Shown: positions 43,355 to 52,992, counted from the first letter of the stretch. The stretch is 64,000 bases of DNA from Paracoccus yibinensis (GCF_030846195.1 NZ_JAVCWH010000004.1:305012-369011), one strand, 5' to 3'. Translations and numbers: made by a program. Notes: generated by a model from the sequence alone, not told the origin.

Positions 43355-45334
43355 ATGCGTGACCAGCAGACCCGCAACATCTTTCGCACCAGCAAGCTGG
43401 AGGAGGCCTGTGGCCCCGGCCTGAACCCGACGAACAGCCGCACCATGGGCGAGATCATCGCGGCCCGCTTCTCGCGCCGCGGCTTCCTGAAGGGGTCCAT
43501 GGCGGTGACGGCGATCTCGGCCACGGTCAGCCCGATCGCGCTGCTGTCCGCCACCGATGCGCAGGCGTCCTCGGCCTCGGCCTTCAACTTCCCCGAGGTG
43601 ACGGCGGGCGTGGATGCCAACCACCATGTCGCCGAAGGCTATGACGCCGACGTGCTGCTTCGCTGGGGCGACAAGGTCTTTGCCGACGCGCCCGACTTCG
43701 ATCCCGCCAACCAGTCCGAGGCCGCGCAGGAACGCCAGTTCGGCTACAACAACGACTTCGTGGGCTTCATCCCGCTGGACGGCGCCGATGATCGCGGCCT
43801 GCTGGTCGTGAACCACGAATACACCAACGAACACCTGATGTTCCCCGGCATCGTCACCATCAAGGACGGCGAGATCGAGGTGTCTGACGCCGACGAAACC
43901 CGCGTGAACATCGAGATGGCGGCCCATGGCGGCACGATCATCGAGATCCGGCGCGTGGACGGCAAGTGGCAGCCGGTGCTGGACGGCGCGCTGAACCGCC
44001 GCATCACCGCCAAGACGGAAATGGAACTGCGCGGCCCTGCCGCCGGTCATGCGCGCCTGCAGACGGTCGCCGATCCATCGGGCCGCAAGGTCTTCGGCAC
44101 CATCAACAACTGCGCGGGCGGCGTGACCCCCTGGGGCACCTACATCATGGCCGAAGAGAATATCCACGGCTATTTCATGGGCGAGTTGCCCGAGGGCCAT
44201 GCCGAGGCCGCCAACTACGAACGCCTCGGCATCCCCGAATCGACCTATGCCTGGGGCAGGTTCCACGACCGCTTCGATGTTGCGAAAGACCCGAACGAGG
44301 CCAACCGCTTCGGCTGGATCGTCGAGGTAGACGTGATGGACCCGGCGTCGACCCCGAAGAAGCGCACCGCGCTTGGCCGCTTCAAGCACGAGGGCGCGGA
44401 AAGCGTGGTCGCCAAGGACGGCCGCGTGGTCTTCTACCTGGGCGACGACGAGCGGTTTGATTACGTCTATAAATTTGTGACGGCGGGCAAATACAATCCC
44501 GAGGACCGCGCCGCCAACATGGACCTGCTGGACAAGGGCACGCTGTATGTCGCGCGGTTCCATGATGATGGCCGCGTGGAATGGATGCCGCTGGTCCATG
44601 GCGAAGGCCCGCTGACCGCCGCCAACGGCTTTGCATCCCAGGCCGACGTGCTGATCGAGACCCGCCGCGCCGCCGACCTGCTGGAAGCGACGCCGATGGA
44701 CCGCCCCGAGGACATCCAGCCGAACCCGGTCACAGGGCGCGCCTATGTCATGCTGACCAACAACACCAAGCGCGAGGAAGCGAACGCCGCCAATCCCCGC
44801 GTGGACAACGCCTTCGGCCATATCATCGAGATCATCGAGGCGGACGGCGACTTCACCGCCACCACGGGCACCTGGGAAATCTTGGTGAAATGCGGCGATC
44901 CGAAGATTGCCGAGGTGGGCGCGACCTTCTCGACCGAAACCACGGTGAACGGCTGGTTCGGGATGCCGGACAACGCCGCCGTCGATGCCGACGGGCGCCT
45001 GTGGGTCTCGACCGACGGCAACTCGATGTCGGACACGGGCCGGACCGATGGCCTGTGGGCGGTCGATACCGAGGGCGCGGCGCGCGGCACGTCGCGCCTG
45101 TTCTATCGCGTGCCGGTCGGCGGAGAGCTTTGCGGCCCCTGCATCACCGAGGACATGACCACCTTCTTCGTGGCCGTGCAGCACCCGGGCGATGGTGGCG
45201 ATGACTGGGAAGGCCACGGCCGCCCGTCCTATTACGAGGATCTGTCCACCCGCTGGCCGGATTTCAATGACGCGATGCCGGTGCGCCCGGCGGTCGTGGC
45301 GATCACCAGGCAGGGCGGCGGCCGGATCGGGTGA
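43355..45334 (+). CDS. phoX: PhoX-family alkaline phosphatase, Tat-exported
   Basis: A 659-residue DUF839/PhoX protein with a twin-arginine signal: FSRRGFLKGS near residue 39 followed by a hydrophobic stretch and an AQASS cleavage region near 70. PhoX enzymes are Ca/Fe-dependent phosphomonoesterases that release phosphate from organic esters in the periplasm. Conserved blocks include LLVVNHEYTNEH near 148, NNCAGGVTPWGTYIMAEEN near 250 and GGELCGPCITED near 590 with paired Cys. The PHO-box-like repeats upstream fit phosphate control. Confidence 0.9.
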   Translation: MRDQQTRNIFRTSKLEEACGPGLNPTNSRTMGEIIAARFSRRGFLKGSMAVTAISATVSPIALLSATDAQASSASAFNFPEVTAGVDANHHVAEGYDADVLLRWGDKVFADAPDFDPANQSEAAQERQFGYNNDFVGFIPLDGADDRGLLVVNHEYTNEHLMFPGIVTIKDGEIEVSDADETRVNIEMAAHGGTIIEIRRVDGKWQPVLDGALNRRITAKTEMELRGPAAGHARLQTVADPSGRKVFGTINNCAGGVTPWGTYIMAEENIHGYFMGELPEGHAEAANYERLGIPESTYAWGRFHDRFDVAKDPNEANRFGWIVEVDVMDPASTPKKRTALGRFKHEGAESVVAKDGRVVFYLGDDERFDYVYKFVTAGKYNPEDRAANMDLLDKGTLYVARFHDDGRVEWMPLVHGEGPLTAANGFASQADVLIETRRAADLLEATPMDRPEDIQPNPVTGRAYVMLTNNTKREEANAANPRVDNAFGHIIEIIEADGDFTATTGTWEILVKCGDPKIAEVGATFSTETTVNGWFGMPDNAAVDADGRLWVSTDGNSMSDTGRTDGLWAVDTEGAARGTSRLFYRVPVGGELCGPCITEDMTTFFVAVQHPGDGGDDWEGHGRPSYYEDLSTRWPDFNDAMPVRPAVVAITRQGGGRIG

Positions 45335-45353
45335 TCCCGTGGGGTGCGTGGAC

Positions 45354-45423
45354 GGTGCGTGCAAGCACGCACCCTACGTTTGGTGATCCCCTCATGCCGT
45401 AGGGTGCGTGCTCTGCACGCACC
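45354..45423. repeat. REP-like pair of palindromes between phoX and pckA
   Basis: Two hairpins share the same arms: GGTGCGTGC-AA-GCACGCACC (45354-45373) and GGTGCGTGC-TCT-GCACGCACC (45403-45423). Their flanks also mirror each other (CCTACG after the first, CGTAGG before the second), so the unit is an inverted pair. A third partial GGGTGCGTG lies at 45342. This is the architecture of REP/BIME elements. Confidence 0.7.
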
Positions 45424-45437
45424 GCGTCCCGAAAGCA

Positions 45438-45464
45438 AAAGGCCGCGCAACCCGCGCGGCCTTT
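45438..45464. terminator. Bidirectional terminator between phoX and pckA
   Basis: AAAGGCCGCGC (45438-45448) and GCGCGGCCTTT (45454-45464) form a perfect 11-bp stem with a 5-base loop. A-rich and T-rich flanks serve both converging genes. Confidence 0.8.
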
Positions 45465-45484
45465 CCTGTTCATGTCCGGTCCGT

Positions 45485-47080
45485 TCAGCCGATGGCCGCC
45501 GCGCGAACCTCATCGTCGATGGCTTCCAGATATTGCGCGAAGTTGTCGCTGAACATCTGCACCAGCTTGGCGGCCTGCTTGTCATAGGCGGCCGGATCGG
45601 CCCAGGTCTGGCGCGGATCCAGCAGCTTGTCCTCGACGCCCGGCACCGACACCGGAACCTCGAAGCCGAAGTTCGGGTCCTTGCGGAACTGCACGTCGTT
45701 CAGGCTGCCGTCCAGGGCCGCCGCCAGCAGGGCGCGGGTCGCGGCGATCGGCATCCGCTTGCCGGTGCCGAAGGCCCCGCCGGTCCAGCCGGTGTTCACC
45801 AGCCAGCAGCTTGCGCCATGCTGGGCGATCTTTTCCTGCAGCAGCTTGCCATAGACTTCGGGGCGGCGCGGCATGAAGGGCGCGCCGAAGCAGGTCGAGA
45901 AGGTCGGGACCGGCTCGACCACGCCGACCTCGGTCCCCGGCGTCTTGGACGTGAAGCCCGACAGGAAGTGATACATCGCCTGCGCCGGGGTCAGCCGCGC
46001 GATCGGCGGCAGCACGCCATAGGCGTCGCAGGTCAGCATGATGACGTTCTTCGGATGACCGCCCAGGCTGGTTTCCGACGCGTTACTGATCGCCTCCAGC
46101 GGATAGGCGCAGCGCATGTTGTCGGTGATCGAGTTGTCCTCGAAATCCAGCTCCAGCGTGTCGGGATCAAAAACCATGTTCTCGATCACCGTGCCGAAGC
46201 GAGAGCAGGTGGCATGGATTTCCGGCTCGGCCTTGGGCGACAGGTTGATGGTCTTGGCGTAGCAGCCACCCTCGAAGTTGAAGATGCCGGTATCCGACCA
46301 GCCGTGTTCGTCATCGCCGATCAGCACGCGCGAGGGATCGGCCGACAGCGTGGTCTTGCCGGTGCCCGACAGGCCGAAGAACACGGCGCTGTCGTCCGGG
46401 TTGCCGATGGCGTGGTTGGCGGAACAATGCATCGGCATGATGCCCTTTTCCGGCAGCAGATAGTTCAGCAACGTGAACACCGATTTCTTGTTCTCGCCCG
46501 CATAGGCGGTGTTGCCGATCAGGATCAGCTTTTTCGCGAAGTTCAGCGCGATCACGGTCTCGCTGCGGCAGCCGTGGCGTTCAGGATCGGCCTTGAAGCC
46601 GGGGCAGTTGATGATGGTAAAGTCGGGGGTGAAGCGTTCCAGTTCAGCGGCGTCCGGGCGGCGCAGCAGGTGGCGGATGAACAGCCCGTGCCAGGCCAGT
46701 TCGGTCACGACGCGCACGTCCAGGCGGTTGTCGGCATCGGCGCCGCCGAACAGGTCCTGCACGAAATAGTCGCGGCCCTTCATATGGGCCAGCATGTCGG
46801 CGTGCAGGCGGTCAAAGGCCTCGGGCGACATCGGCTTGTTGTTTTCCCACCAGATCGTATCCTCGACCTCGGGGGTGCGGACCACGAACTTGTCCTTGGG
46901 CGAACGGCCGGTGTGCGCGCCGGTGGACACCAGAAAGGTTCCGCCCAAGCCCAGTTTGCCTTCGCCACGGGCGACAGCCTCGGTCATCAGCGCCGGCTCC
47001 AGGAGGTTGTAGTAAACCCGGCCGAGGCCCTCGATTCCCTGATCCTCAAGCTTGCAGTTCGGGTTTACACGGCTGGACAT
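45485..47080 (-). CDS. pckA: Phosphoenolpyruvate carboxykinase (ATP)
   Basis: PckA converts oxaloacetate and ATP to PEP in gluconeogenesis. The 531-residue protein has [14 protein letters not shown] near 52, the P-loop [13 protein letters not shown] near 236, [10 protein letters not shown] near 258 (metal site), and [18 protein letters not shown] near 435. Length fits the ATP-type family. It is divergent from the hprK-rapZ-EIIA-HPr genes across a 200-base gap with palindromes. pckA beside the regulatory PTS is a recurrent alphaproteobacterial order. Confidence 0.95.
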   Translation of the reverse strand: MSSRVNPNCKLEDQGIEGLGRVYYNLLEPALMTEAVARGEGKLGLGGTFLVSTGAHTGRSPKDKFVVRTPEVEDTIWWENNKPMSPEAFDRLHADMLAHMKGRDYFVQDLFGGADADNRLDVRVVTELAWHGLFIRHLLRRPDAAELERFTPDFTIINCPGFKADPERHGCRSETVIALNFAKKLILIGNTAYAGENKKSVFTLLNYLLPEKGIMPMHCSANHAIGNPDDSAVFFGLSGTGKTTLSADPSRVLIGDDEHGWSDTGIFNFEGGCYAKTINLSPKAEPEIHATCSRFGTVIENMVFDPDTLELDFEDNSITDNMRCAYPLEAISNASETSLGGHPKNVIMLTCDAYGVLPPIARLTPAQAMYHFLSGFTSKTPGTEVGVVEPVPTFSTCFGAPFMPRRPEVYGKLLQEKIAQHGASCWLVNTGWTGGAFGTGKRMPIAATRALLAAALDGSLNDVQFRKDPNFGFEVPVSVPGVEDKLLDPRQTWADPAAYDKQAAKLVQMFSDNFAQYLEAIDDEVRAAAIG

Positions 47081-47163
47081 GGTTTCTCCTCATGCGATGG
47101 CATGCAACACTTTCGTGAAGCAGTATGGGGCGGCTATAGCATGGGCCGAAGGGCAAAAAAGAA

Positions 47164-47207
47164 GTTGGCGCGAACAGTTAGCGGAAACAGATAATGTTAT
47201 CGCCAAC
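47164..47207. promoter_or_regulatory. Inverted repeats in the pckA/hprK divergent region
   Basis: GTTGGCG (47164-47170) and CGCCAAC (47201-47207) are inverted copies, enclosing GATAA-TG-TTATC (47190-47201). The stretch is AT-richer than its surroundings and sits between two divergent starts, so it may hold promoters and a regulator site for pckA or hprK. Confidence 0.35.
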
Positions 47208-47281
47208 AGGGGCAAGATACGCCGCGTCTCAACCCGATATTAGCGAAATCTGCCGATGATGGGATCAGGAGGTGATTCGGA

Positions 47282-47692
47282 ATGCAGCTTCATGCAACCA
47301 CGGTATCCATCCGGAACGCTGGCCTGATGATCCTGGGGCCTTCAGGCGCGGGCAAGTCTGCCTTGGCACTGGAACTGCTGGCGGCGGGCGCATCGCTGGT
47401 CGCCGACGACAGGACCGACCTGCGCCGCGACGGGGCTGATGTCATTGCCAGTTGCCCGCCCGCCTTGTCGGGGCGGATCGAGGCACGTGGGATCGGTATC
47501 CTGGCCGCGGACCCCGCCGGGCCTGTCCGGGTCGCGCAGGTGGTCGATCTGGGGGCTGACCCTGATGAGCGCCTGCCACAGTCGCGCAGCTATGATGTGC
47601 TTGGGGTGGCCTTGCCCCTTGTCAGCGGTCCTTATCGACCGCATCTTTATGCTGCACTGCGGCAGCTTTTGCTGGGCGGCCGTGTCCTATGA
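47282..47692 (+). CDS. hprK: Short HPr kinase/phosphorylase (HprK C-terminal domain type)
   Basis: The 136-residue protein has only the P-loop kinase domain: [15 protein letters not shown] near 19, [10 protein letters not shown] near 40, and [10 protein letters not shown] near 65 (family signature). Firmicute HprK is about 310 residues; the short form lacking the N-terminal domain is the alphaproteobacterial type and phosphorylates HPr on serine. AGGAGGTGA lies before the ATG. Its stop overlaps the rapZ start. HPr is encoded three genes downstream. Confidence 0.9.
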   Translation: MQLHATTVSIRNAGLMILGPSGAGKSALALELLAAGASLVADDRTDLRRDGADVIASCPPALSGRIEARGIGILAADPAGPVRVAQVVDLGADPDERLPQSRSYDVLGVALPLVSGPYRPHLYAALRQLLLGGRVL

Positions 47693-48729
47693 CGAACGAT
47701 CTGTATCCCTTGCAGGCAGGAAAGATGGTCGATCTGGCCGACGATCCCACCACCGCATCCCCTGAGCTTCCCTCGGTATCGGACGAGGGGGTGCAGCGAT
47801 TGGTTCTGGTCACGGGTCCATCCGGTGCCGGACGGTCCACGGCAATCAATGTGCTTGAGGATCTGGGGTTCGAGGCGATCGACAACCTGCCCCTGTCGCT
47901 GATCCCCCGCCTGCTGGACGGGCCAAGCCGCCCCGAGCCGCTGGCCCTGGGCCTTGACGTGCGCAACCGGGATTTTTCCGCCAGCAATGTCATCGAATTG
48001 ATCGACCGTCTGACCCGCGATCCCCGCTATGCCCCCGAAGTGCTGTTTCTGGATTGCGCGCCCGAGGTGCTGGAACGGCGCTATAACGAAACCCGCCGGC
48101 GTCATCCGTTGTCGCCCGACAGCGCCCCTGCGGCAGGCGTCATGGCGGAAATCGACCTTCTGTCCCCGATCCGTGTCCGGGCTGACGTTCTTGTCGATAC
48201 CTCGGAACTGTCGCCCCACGACCTGAAGGCCGAACTGACGCGGTGGTTCGATATTCGCCCGAACCGCAGGCTTTCCGTGTCGCTGCATTCCTTCAGCTAC
48301 AAGCGGGGGGTGCCGCGCGGCATCGACATGATGTTCGATTGCCGGTTCCTGACAAACCCGCATTGGGAACCCGCGCTGCGCCCGCTGACCGGGCGCGACG
48401 CGGCGGTGCAGGACCATGTCGCGGGTGATTCGCGCTTTGCGGAATTCCATGATCGCGTGTGCGACATGATCCTGTTTCTGCTTCCAGCCTATGTCGAGGA
48501 AGGAAAGTCCCATCTGGCGGTCGGATTCGGCTGCACCGGCGGACAACACCGTTCCGTCACTTTGGCTGAAAAGGTGGCCCTGGCGCTTGCGAAGGCGGGT
48601 TGGCCGGTGTCAATAAGGCATAGGGAACTCGAGCGTCGCATTCCGGCGCCGCCGGTCTTGGGCGATGCCACGGGCAGCGCGCAAGAGGCGGGTCGGCTGC
48701 GCGCTGTTGAACGTGGTGGAACGCGTTGA
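47689..48729 (+). CDS. rapZ: RNase adapter / nucleotide-binding protein RapZ
   Basis: A 346-residue protein with the Walker-A-like [15 protein letters not shown] near 43 and [13 protein letters not shown] near 62. The C-terminal domain carries [19 protein letters not shown] near 202 and [15 protein letters not shown] near 282. In E. coli RapZ guides RNase E to the GlmZ RNA and senses GlcN6P; in alphaproteobacteria the target is unclear. The N-terminal about 30 residues before VQRLVLVTG are extra and variable. Overlaps: ATG within the hprK stop, stop within the EIIA TTG start. Confidence 0.93.
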   Translation: MTNDLYPLQAGKMVDLADDPTTASPELPSVSDEGVQRLVLVTGPSGAGRSTAINVLEDLGFEAIDNLPLSLIPRLLDGPSRPEPLALGLDVRNRDFSASNVIELIDRLTRDPRYAPEVLFLDCAPEVLERRYNETRRRHPLSPDSAPAAGVMAEIDLLSPIRVRADVLVDTSELSPHDLKAELTRWFDIRPNRRLSVSLHSFSYKRGVPRGIDMMFDCRFLTNPHWEPALRPLTGRDAAVQDHVAGDSRFAEFHDRVCDMILFLLPAYVEEGKSHLAVGFGCTGGQHRSVTLAEKVALALAKAGWPVSIRHRELERRIPAPPVLGDATGSAQEAGRLRAVERGGTR

Positions 48730-49148
48730 TTGGAATCGTGATCGTGGCGCATGGCGGCCTGGCCAGGGAATATCTTCTGGCGGTCGAACATGTGGTGGGA
48801 CCGCAAAGCGGCATTGCAGCCGTCGCGATCGAGGACGATCACGACCGCGCCGCCAAGACGGCCGAAATTCAGGCGGCAGCCAATGCGGTTGACGACGGCA
48901 ATGGGGTGGTGGTGGTGACGGACCTGTTCGGGGGATCGCCGTCGAACCTGTCGCTGCCCGCCTGCGCCATGCGCGACCGTACCATCCTTTACGGCGCGAA
49001 CCTGCCCATGCTGGTCAAGCTGGCCAAGTCGCGTCATCTGCCGGTGCCCGACGCCGTGGCCTTTGCGAAGGAAGCGGGGCGCAAATACATCAATTCCTAT
49101 AATGTCCCCGTCGAGGCTGTCTTGGACACAGGACCGCGCTTCGGATGA
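48726..49148 (+). CDS. PTS mannose-type EIIA component
   Basis: A 140-residue EIIA-Man protein starting [13 protein letters not shown], with active His9 that accepts phosphate from HPr, and [12 protein letters not shown] near 65. It starts at TTG 48726 inside the rapZ stop (TTGA). No EIIB, EIIC or EIID genes are present, so it is a regulatory PTS member, not a sugar importer. Its phosphorylation state probably reports carbon or energy status. Confidence 0.9.
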   Translation: MIGIVIVAHGGLAREYLLAVEHVVGPQSGIAAVAIEDDHDRAAKTAEIQAAANAVDDGNGVVVVTDLFGGSPSNLSLPACAMRDRTILYGANLPMLVKLAKSRHLPVPDAVAFAKEAGRKYINSYNVPVEAVLDTGPRFG

Positions 49149-49423
49149 CCGGACCGATCACCCGCCGGCTTGCCATCATCAACGAAAAGGGCCTTCACGC
49201 GCGGGCCAGTGCGAAATTCGTCGATCTGGTCGAACGGTTCGACGCGCAGGCGCAGGTCGAAAAGGACGGCATGTGCGTGTCGGGCGATTCCATCATGGGC
49301 CTTCTGATGCTGACCGCGCCGCGCGGCAGCCAGATCACGGTGACGACCAGCGGCCCGGACGCCATGGCCCTGGCCGATGCGCTTGAAGCCTTGGTGTCGG
49401 ATTACTTCGGCGAAGGCATGTAG
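49145..49423 (+). CDS. ptsH: HPr-family phosphocarrier protein
   Basis: A 92-residue HPr with the phosphorylatable His18 (NEKGLHARASAKF) and the regulatory serine in GDSIMGLLML (Ser49 here, equal to Ser46 of classical HPr). It passes phosphate from EI to EIIA and is a substrate for HprK. It overlaps EIIA by four bases. EI (ptsP or ptsI) is not in the window. The next gene begins right after its stop. Confidence 0.93.
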   Translation: MTGPITRRLAIINEKGLHARASAKFVDLVERFDAQAQVEKDGMCVSGDSIMGLLMLTAPRGSQITVTTSGPDAMALADALEALVSDYFGEGM

Positions 49424-50038
49424 GTGCCCGACCGCAAGACCTATCACCACGGCAACCTGCGCCAGGCCCTGGTCGAAGCGACCGCCGTGCTGATCCAGGA
49501 AACCGGCCCCCTGGCCTTTACCCTGTCCGAGGCCGCCCGCCGCGCGGGCGTGTCCCCGGCCGCGCCCTATCGCCATTTCAAGGGTCGCGAAGACTTGCTG
49601 GAGGAGGTGGCCCGGCAGGGCTTCGTCGATTTCGGCACGCGGCTGGAACAGGCTTTCGACGACGGCAGGCCGCGCCCCCTGACCGCCTTCATGCGCATGG
49701 GGCAGGCTTATCTGGATTTCGCGGCCGAGCAGCCGGGCTATTACATGGCGATGTTCGAATCCGGGATCTCGATCGCCGGAAACGCCGATCTTGCCGCCGC
49801 TTCGGACCGGGCGCAGCAGGCGCTGATCCGTGCGGCCGAAACCATGGCCGAGCGGCTGCCGCCTGGCCGCCGCCCGCCCGTGCGGATGGTGGCCAATCAC
49901 ATATGGGCGCTCAGCCATGGGGTGGTCGAGTTGTTCCTGCGCGGCAAGCCCGGCGGGCGCAGTTCCATCGGCGCGTCCGAGATGCTGGAAAGCGGCGCGA
50001 TCATCTATCTGCGAGGGCTGGGGCTGATCGGCGAATAA
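49424..50038 (+). CDS. TetR/AcrR-family transcriptional regulator
   Basis: A 204-residue TetR protein: a helix-turn-helix at about 12-55 (LRQALVEATAVLIQETG, LSEAARRAGVSPAAPYRHFKGREDLL) and a ligand domain that resembles the TetR_C_33 type (FMRMGQAYLDFAAEQPGYY near 88, VANHIWALSHGVVELFL near 155). The GTG start is the very next base after the HPr stop (TAG-GTG), so it is translationally coupled to the PTS run. The target genes are not evident. Confidence 0.88.
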   Translation: MPDRKTYHHGNLRQALVEATAVLIQETGPLAFTLSEAARRAGVSPAAPYRHFKGREDLLEEVARQGFVDFGTRLEQAFDDGRPRPLTAFMRMGQAYLDFAAEQPGYYMAMFESGISIAGNADLAAASDRAQQALIRAAETMAERLPPGRRPPVRMVANHIWALSHGVVELFLRGKPGGRSSIGASEMLESGAIIYLRGLGLIGE

Positions 50039-50118
50039 TTTTAGGGGCACCGCTTGACGGAAACCTGGAGCCCCCTAACTATGTAAATGTGATTAACATT
50101 AACATGGGAGGTTCCCGG

Positions 50119-50532
50119 ATGCATAGCGCATCGTATCGAATGCCCGCCTATCCTGTGCCGTCGCGTGTCCAGGGTCCGCTGATCCGCGCCCGCGACTGGC
50201 TGGATGCCCGCGGCAAGCCCGCCTGGGTCATCGCCATGATCCTTGGCTTCGTCTTCTTCTGGCCGCTTGGCCTTGCCCTTCTGGCCTACATGATCTGGAG
50301 CAAACGCATGTTCGGTTGCAGCAACCGCCGGGCGCAGGCCCGCTATCACGCCCCTACCACCGGCAACAGCGCCTTTGACGCCTATCGCGCGGAAACGCTG
50401 AAGCGGCTTGAGGATGAGCATCGCGAATTCGTGGACTTCCTGGAAAAACTGCGCGAGGCCAAGGACAAGGCCGAATTCGACCAGTTCATGCAGAACCGCG
50501 GCGAAAAGACCGACGTCCAGCAGGGCGCCTGA
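50119..50532 (+). CDS. DUF2852 domain-containing membrane protein
   Basis: A 137-residue protein with one membrane span (AWVIAMILGFVFFWPLGLALLAY, about 42-64) and a hydrophilic C-terminal helix (RAETLKRLEDEHREFVDFLEKL) near 92-115, the DUF2852 pattern. The function is unknown. ATG 50119 has GGGAGG upstream; ATG 50104 is also in frame but its ribosome site would overlap. A bidirectional terminator follows. Confidence 0.85.
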   Translation: MHSASYRMPAYPVPSRVQGPLIRARDWLDARGKPAWVIAMILGFVFFWPLGLALLAYMIWSKRMFGCSNRRAQARYHAPTTGNSAFDAYRAETLKRLEDEHREFVDFLEKLREAKDKAEFDQFMQNRGEKTDVQQGA

Positions 50533-50536
50533 CGAA

Positions 50537-50561
50537 AAAGGGCCGGGATGACCGGCCCTTT
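50537..50561. terminator. Bidirectional terminator between DUF2852 gene and betC
   Basis: AAAGGGCCGG (50537-50546) pairs with CCGGCCCTTT (50552-50561) around GATGA, with A- and T-rich ends for both converging transcripts. Confidence 0.8.
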
Positions 50562-50564
50562 CCC

Positions 50565-52070
50565 TTACTCGCCGCGCGGGAATCGCTGGTTTTCCTCCAG
50601 CACGTTCAGGTCCATGTGGTTGCGCATGTATCGTTCCGACGCCAGTTGCAGCGGCTGGTGGTCCCATGGATAGTAGGCGCCGTTCCGCAGCGCCTCATAG
50701 ACGATCCAGCGCCGGGCCTGCGACTGGCGCACCTCGGCGTCATAGGCGTCCAGGTCCCATTGCTGCATCGCCAGGACGCGCAGATGGGCCAGCGGCACCG
50801 CATGGCCGGGATCGCCCGCGACGTTGTCGCGTTCCTCCGGGTCGATCTCCAGGTCGAACAGCATCTCGGGGTCGGCGTTGCAGGCAACGTATTTCCACCG
50901 GCCGTCACGGATTGCCACCATGGGCGCCACGCTGCCTTCGGCGGCGTATTCCATCGGCACCGGGCCGCGCACCGCCCCTTGCGCCAGCGACTTGCCGTCC
51001 GTCCAGGGCGCGATCTCGTCCATCGGCAGCCCCGCCAGATCGCAAAGCGTGGGCAGCACGTCGATGGTGCTGACCGGCTGATCGACGCGGCCTGGCGCCA
51101 TGCCGGGGGCCGAGATCATCAGCGGCACGCGGGCCGAGCCTTCGAAGAAGTTCATCTTGAACCACAACCCGCGTTCGCCCAGCATCTCGCCGTGGTCGGA
51201 CAGGAACAGAATGATCGCCTCTTGCCGGGTGCGCTCCAGCACGTCCAGGATCTCGCCGATCTTCTCGTCCACATAGGTGATGTTGGCGAAATAGCCCTGG
51301 CGCGCACGGCGGACATGATCCGGCGTGATGTCGAAGGCCCGCCAGTCGCAGGCATCCATCAGGCGGCGCGAATGCGGGTCCATGTCGTCATAGGCAATGG
51401 CCGCGGGCGGCTCCAGTTCCGGGCTGCCCTCGTAAAGGTCCCAATACTTGCGCCGCGCGACGAAGGGGTCATGCGGGTGCGTGAAGCTGACCGTCAGGCA
51501 CCAGGGCCGGTCGTCCTTGCCCCGCGACAGGTCGTAAAGCTTGCGGCAGGCGTTGAAGGCCACCTCGTCGTCGTATTCGTACTGGTTGGTGATCTCGGCC
51601 ACGCCTGCGCCCGTAACCGAACCCAGGTTATGATACCACCAATCGATCCGTTCGCCCGGGCGGCGGTAGTCAGGGGTCCAGCCGAAATCGGCGGGATAGA
51701 TGTCGGTGGTCAGCCGTTCCTCGAACCCGTGAAGCTGGTCGGGACCGACAAAATGCATCTTGCCCGACAGGCTGGTCTGGTATCCCCCCCGCCGCAGGTG
51801 GTGGGCATAGGTGGGGATGTCGGAGGCGAATTCCGCCGCGTTGTCATAGACGCGCGTCCGCCGTGGCAACTGCCCCGACATGAAGCTGGCCCGCGCGGGC
51901 GCGCAAAGCGGGCTGCCGGTATAGGTGTTGGCGAAGCGCGTGGACCGTTCGGCCAGGCGCTTCAGGTTCGGGGTGTGCAGGAAAGGAGCAGGGCCGTCGG
52001 GGAAAAGCACCCCCGACAGTTGGTCGGCCATCAGGATCAGGATATTCGGCTTCAAGATCTTACCCGGCAA
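50565..52070 (-). CDS. betC: Choline-sulfatase
   Basis: BetC releases choline and sulfate from choline-O-sulfate. The 501-residue protein has the sulfatase signature CAPARASFMSG, with the formylglycine cysteine at residue 56 (numbered from 52070). It also has NILILMADQLSG with metal-binding Asp16, the block LSDHGEMLGERG near 288, and a choline-sulfatase C-terminal part (late IYEALRNGAYYPWD). The start is TTG, either 52070 (overlapping choX by 11 bases) or 52055 (LKPNILILM). choX lies immediately upstream on the same strand. Confidence 0.9.
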   Translation of the reverse strand: MPGKILKPNILILMADQLSGVLFPDGPAPFLHTPNLKRLAERSTRFANTYTGSPLCAPARASFMSGQLPRRTRVYDNAAEFASDIPTYAHHLRRGGYQTSLSGKMHFVGPDQLHGFEERLTTDIYPADFGWTPDYRRPGERIDWWYHNLGSVTGAGVAEITNQYEYDDEVAFNACRKLYDLSRGKDDRPWCLTVSFTHPHDPFVARRKYWDLYEGSPELEPPAAIAYDDMDPHSRRLMDACDWRAFDITPDHVRRARQGYFANITYVDEKIGEILDVLERTRQEAIILFLSDHGEMLGERGLWFKMNFFEGSARVPLMISAPGMAPGRVDQPVSTIDVLPTLCDLAGLPMDEIAPWTDGKSLAQGAVRGPVPMEYAAEGSVAPMVAIRDGRWKYVACNADPEMLFDLEIDPEERDNVAGDPGHAVPLAHLRVLAMQQWDLDAYDAEVRQSQARRWIVYEALRNGAYYPWDHQPLQLASERYMRNHMDLNVLEENQRFPRGE

Positions 52071-52992
52071 CTGCTGCCTTCACCGCATCCGTGCCCGGCT
52101 GGCCATCCAGCGTGGTCACGCCCTCCAGCCATGCGTCCGCAGCCTCGGGGTTTTCGGCCAGCCATTCCCTTGCGGCTTCCCTGGGGTCCATGCCGTCGTC
52201 CAGGATTTTGCCCATCAGCACGTTTTCCATCGGCACGTCGAAGACCAACTGGCTGAACAACCTGGCGGCATTGGGACAGGCTGCGACCCATTCCTTGCGC
52301 GCCAAGGTATGCACGGTCGCGCCGCCAAAGTCAGGGCCGAACTGCGCGTCGCCGCCCGACAGATAGGTGATGTCGATGGTTTCGTTCATCGGGTGCGGCG
52401 CCCAGGCCAGGAAGACCACAGGGCTGTCGCCGCTGCGGGTGACCTGCGCCAGCATCGCCTGCTCGCCGGACTCCACCAGTTGCCAGTCACCCAGGCCGAA
52501 TTCATCCGCGTCGATCATCGCCTGGATCGACTGGTTCGCGGGGGCCCCGGGTTCGATGCCATAGATCTTGCCGCCGAAGGCCTCCCTCTGCGCATCCAGA
52601 TCGGCAAAATCCTTGACCCCTGCATCGGCGCCCGCCTTGTTGACGGCCAGGGTGAACTTGGCGCCCTCCAGGTTCTGCGCCAGCACCTCGATGGTGCCTG
52701 CCGCATCCAGGTCATCGCGGAATTTCTGTTGGGCCGGCATCCAGTTGCCCAGGAACACGTCGGTCTGGCCGCCTTTCAGCGCCTCATAGCCCACCGGCAC
52801 CGAGAGGGTCGAGATCTCGGGCGTATAGCCAAGCGCCTCGAGCACGACGGCCGCGACGCCGTTCGTCGCGGTGATGTCGGTCCAGCCGGGATCGGAATAG
52901 CGCACCGTGCCGCAGGTGGCGGCATCATCCGCCAGGACGGGCAGGGCCGTCGCGGCCAGCAGCATGGCGGCCGTCATCGTCAAAGCCTTCAT
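52060..52992 (-). CDS. choX: Choline ABC transporter periplasmic binding protein
   Basis: A 310-residue OpuAC-type binding protein with a Sec signal peptide (MKALTMTAAMLLAATALPVLA, cleaved near 21). It has the ligand region RYSDPGWTDITATNG near 32, VFLGNWMPAQQ near 80 and FLAWAPHPMNE near 196, whose aromatic residues would form a cation-pi box for choline. AGGAGG precedes the second of two adjacent ATG codons (52992). No choW or choV permease or ATPase genes are adjacent. It heads a choX-betC pair, which fits scavenging of choline sulfate and choline. Confidence 0.9.
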   Translation of the reverse strand: MKALTMTAAMLLAATALPVLADDAATCGTVRYSDPGWTDITATNGVAAVVLEALGYTPEISTLSVPVGYEALKGGQTDVFLGNWMPAQQKFRDDLDAAGTIEVLAQNLEGAKFTLAVNKAGADAGVKDFADLDAQREAFGGKIYGIEPGAPANQSIQAMIDADEFGLGDWQLVESGEQAMLAQVTRSGDSPVVFLAWAPHPMNETIDITYLSGGDAQFGPDFGGATVHTLARKEWVAACPNAARLFSQLVFDVPMENVLMGKILDDGMDPREAAREWLAENPEAADAWLEGVTTLDGQPGTDAVKAAVAG

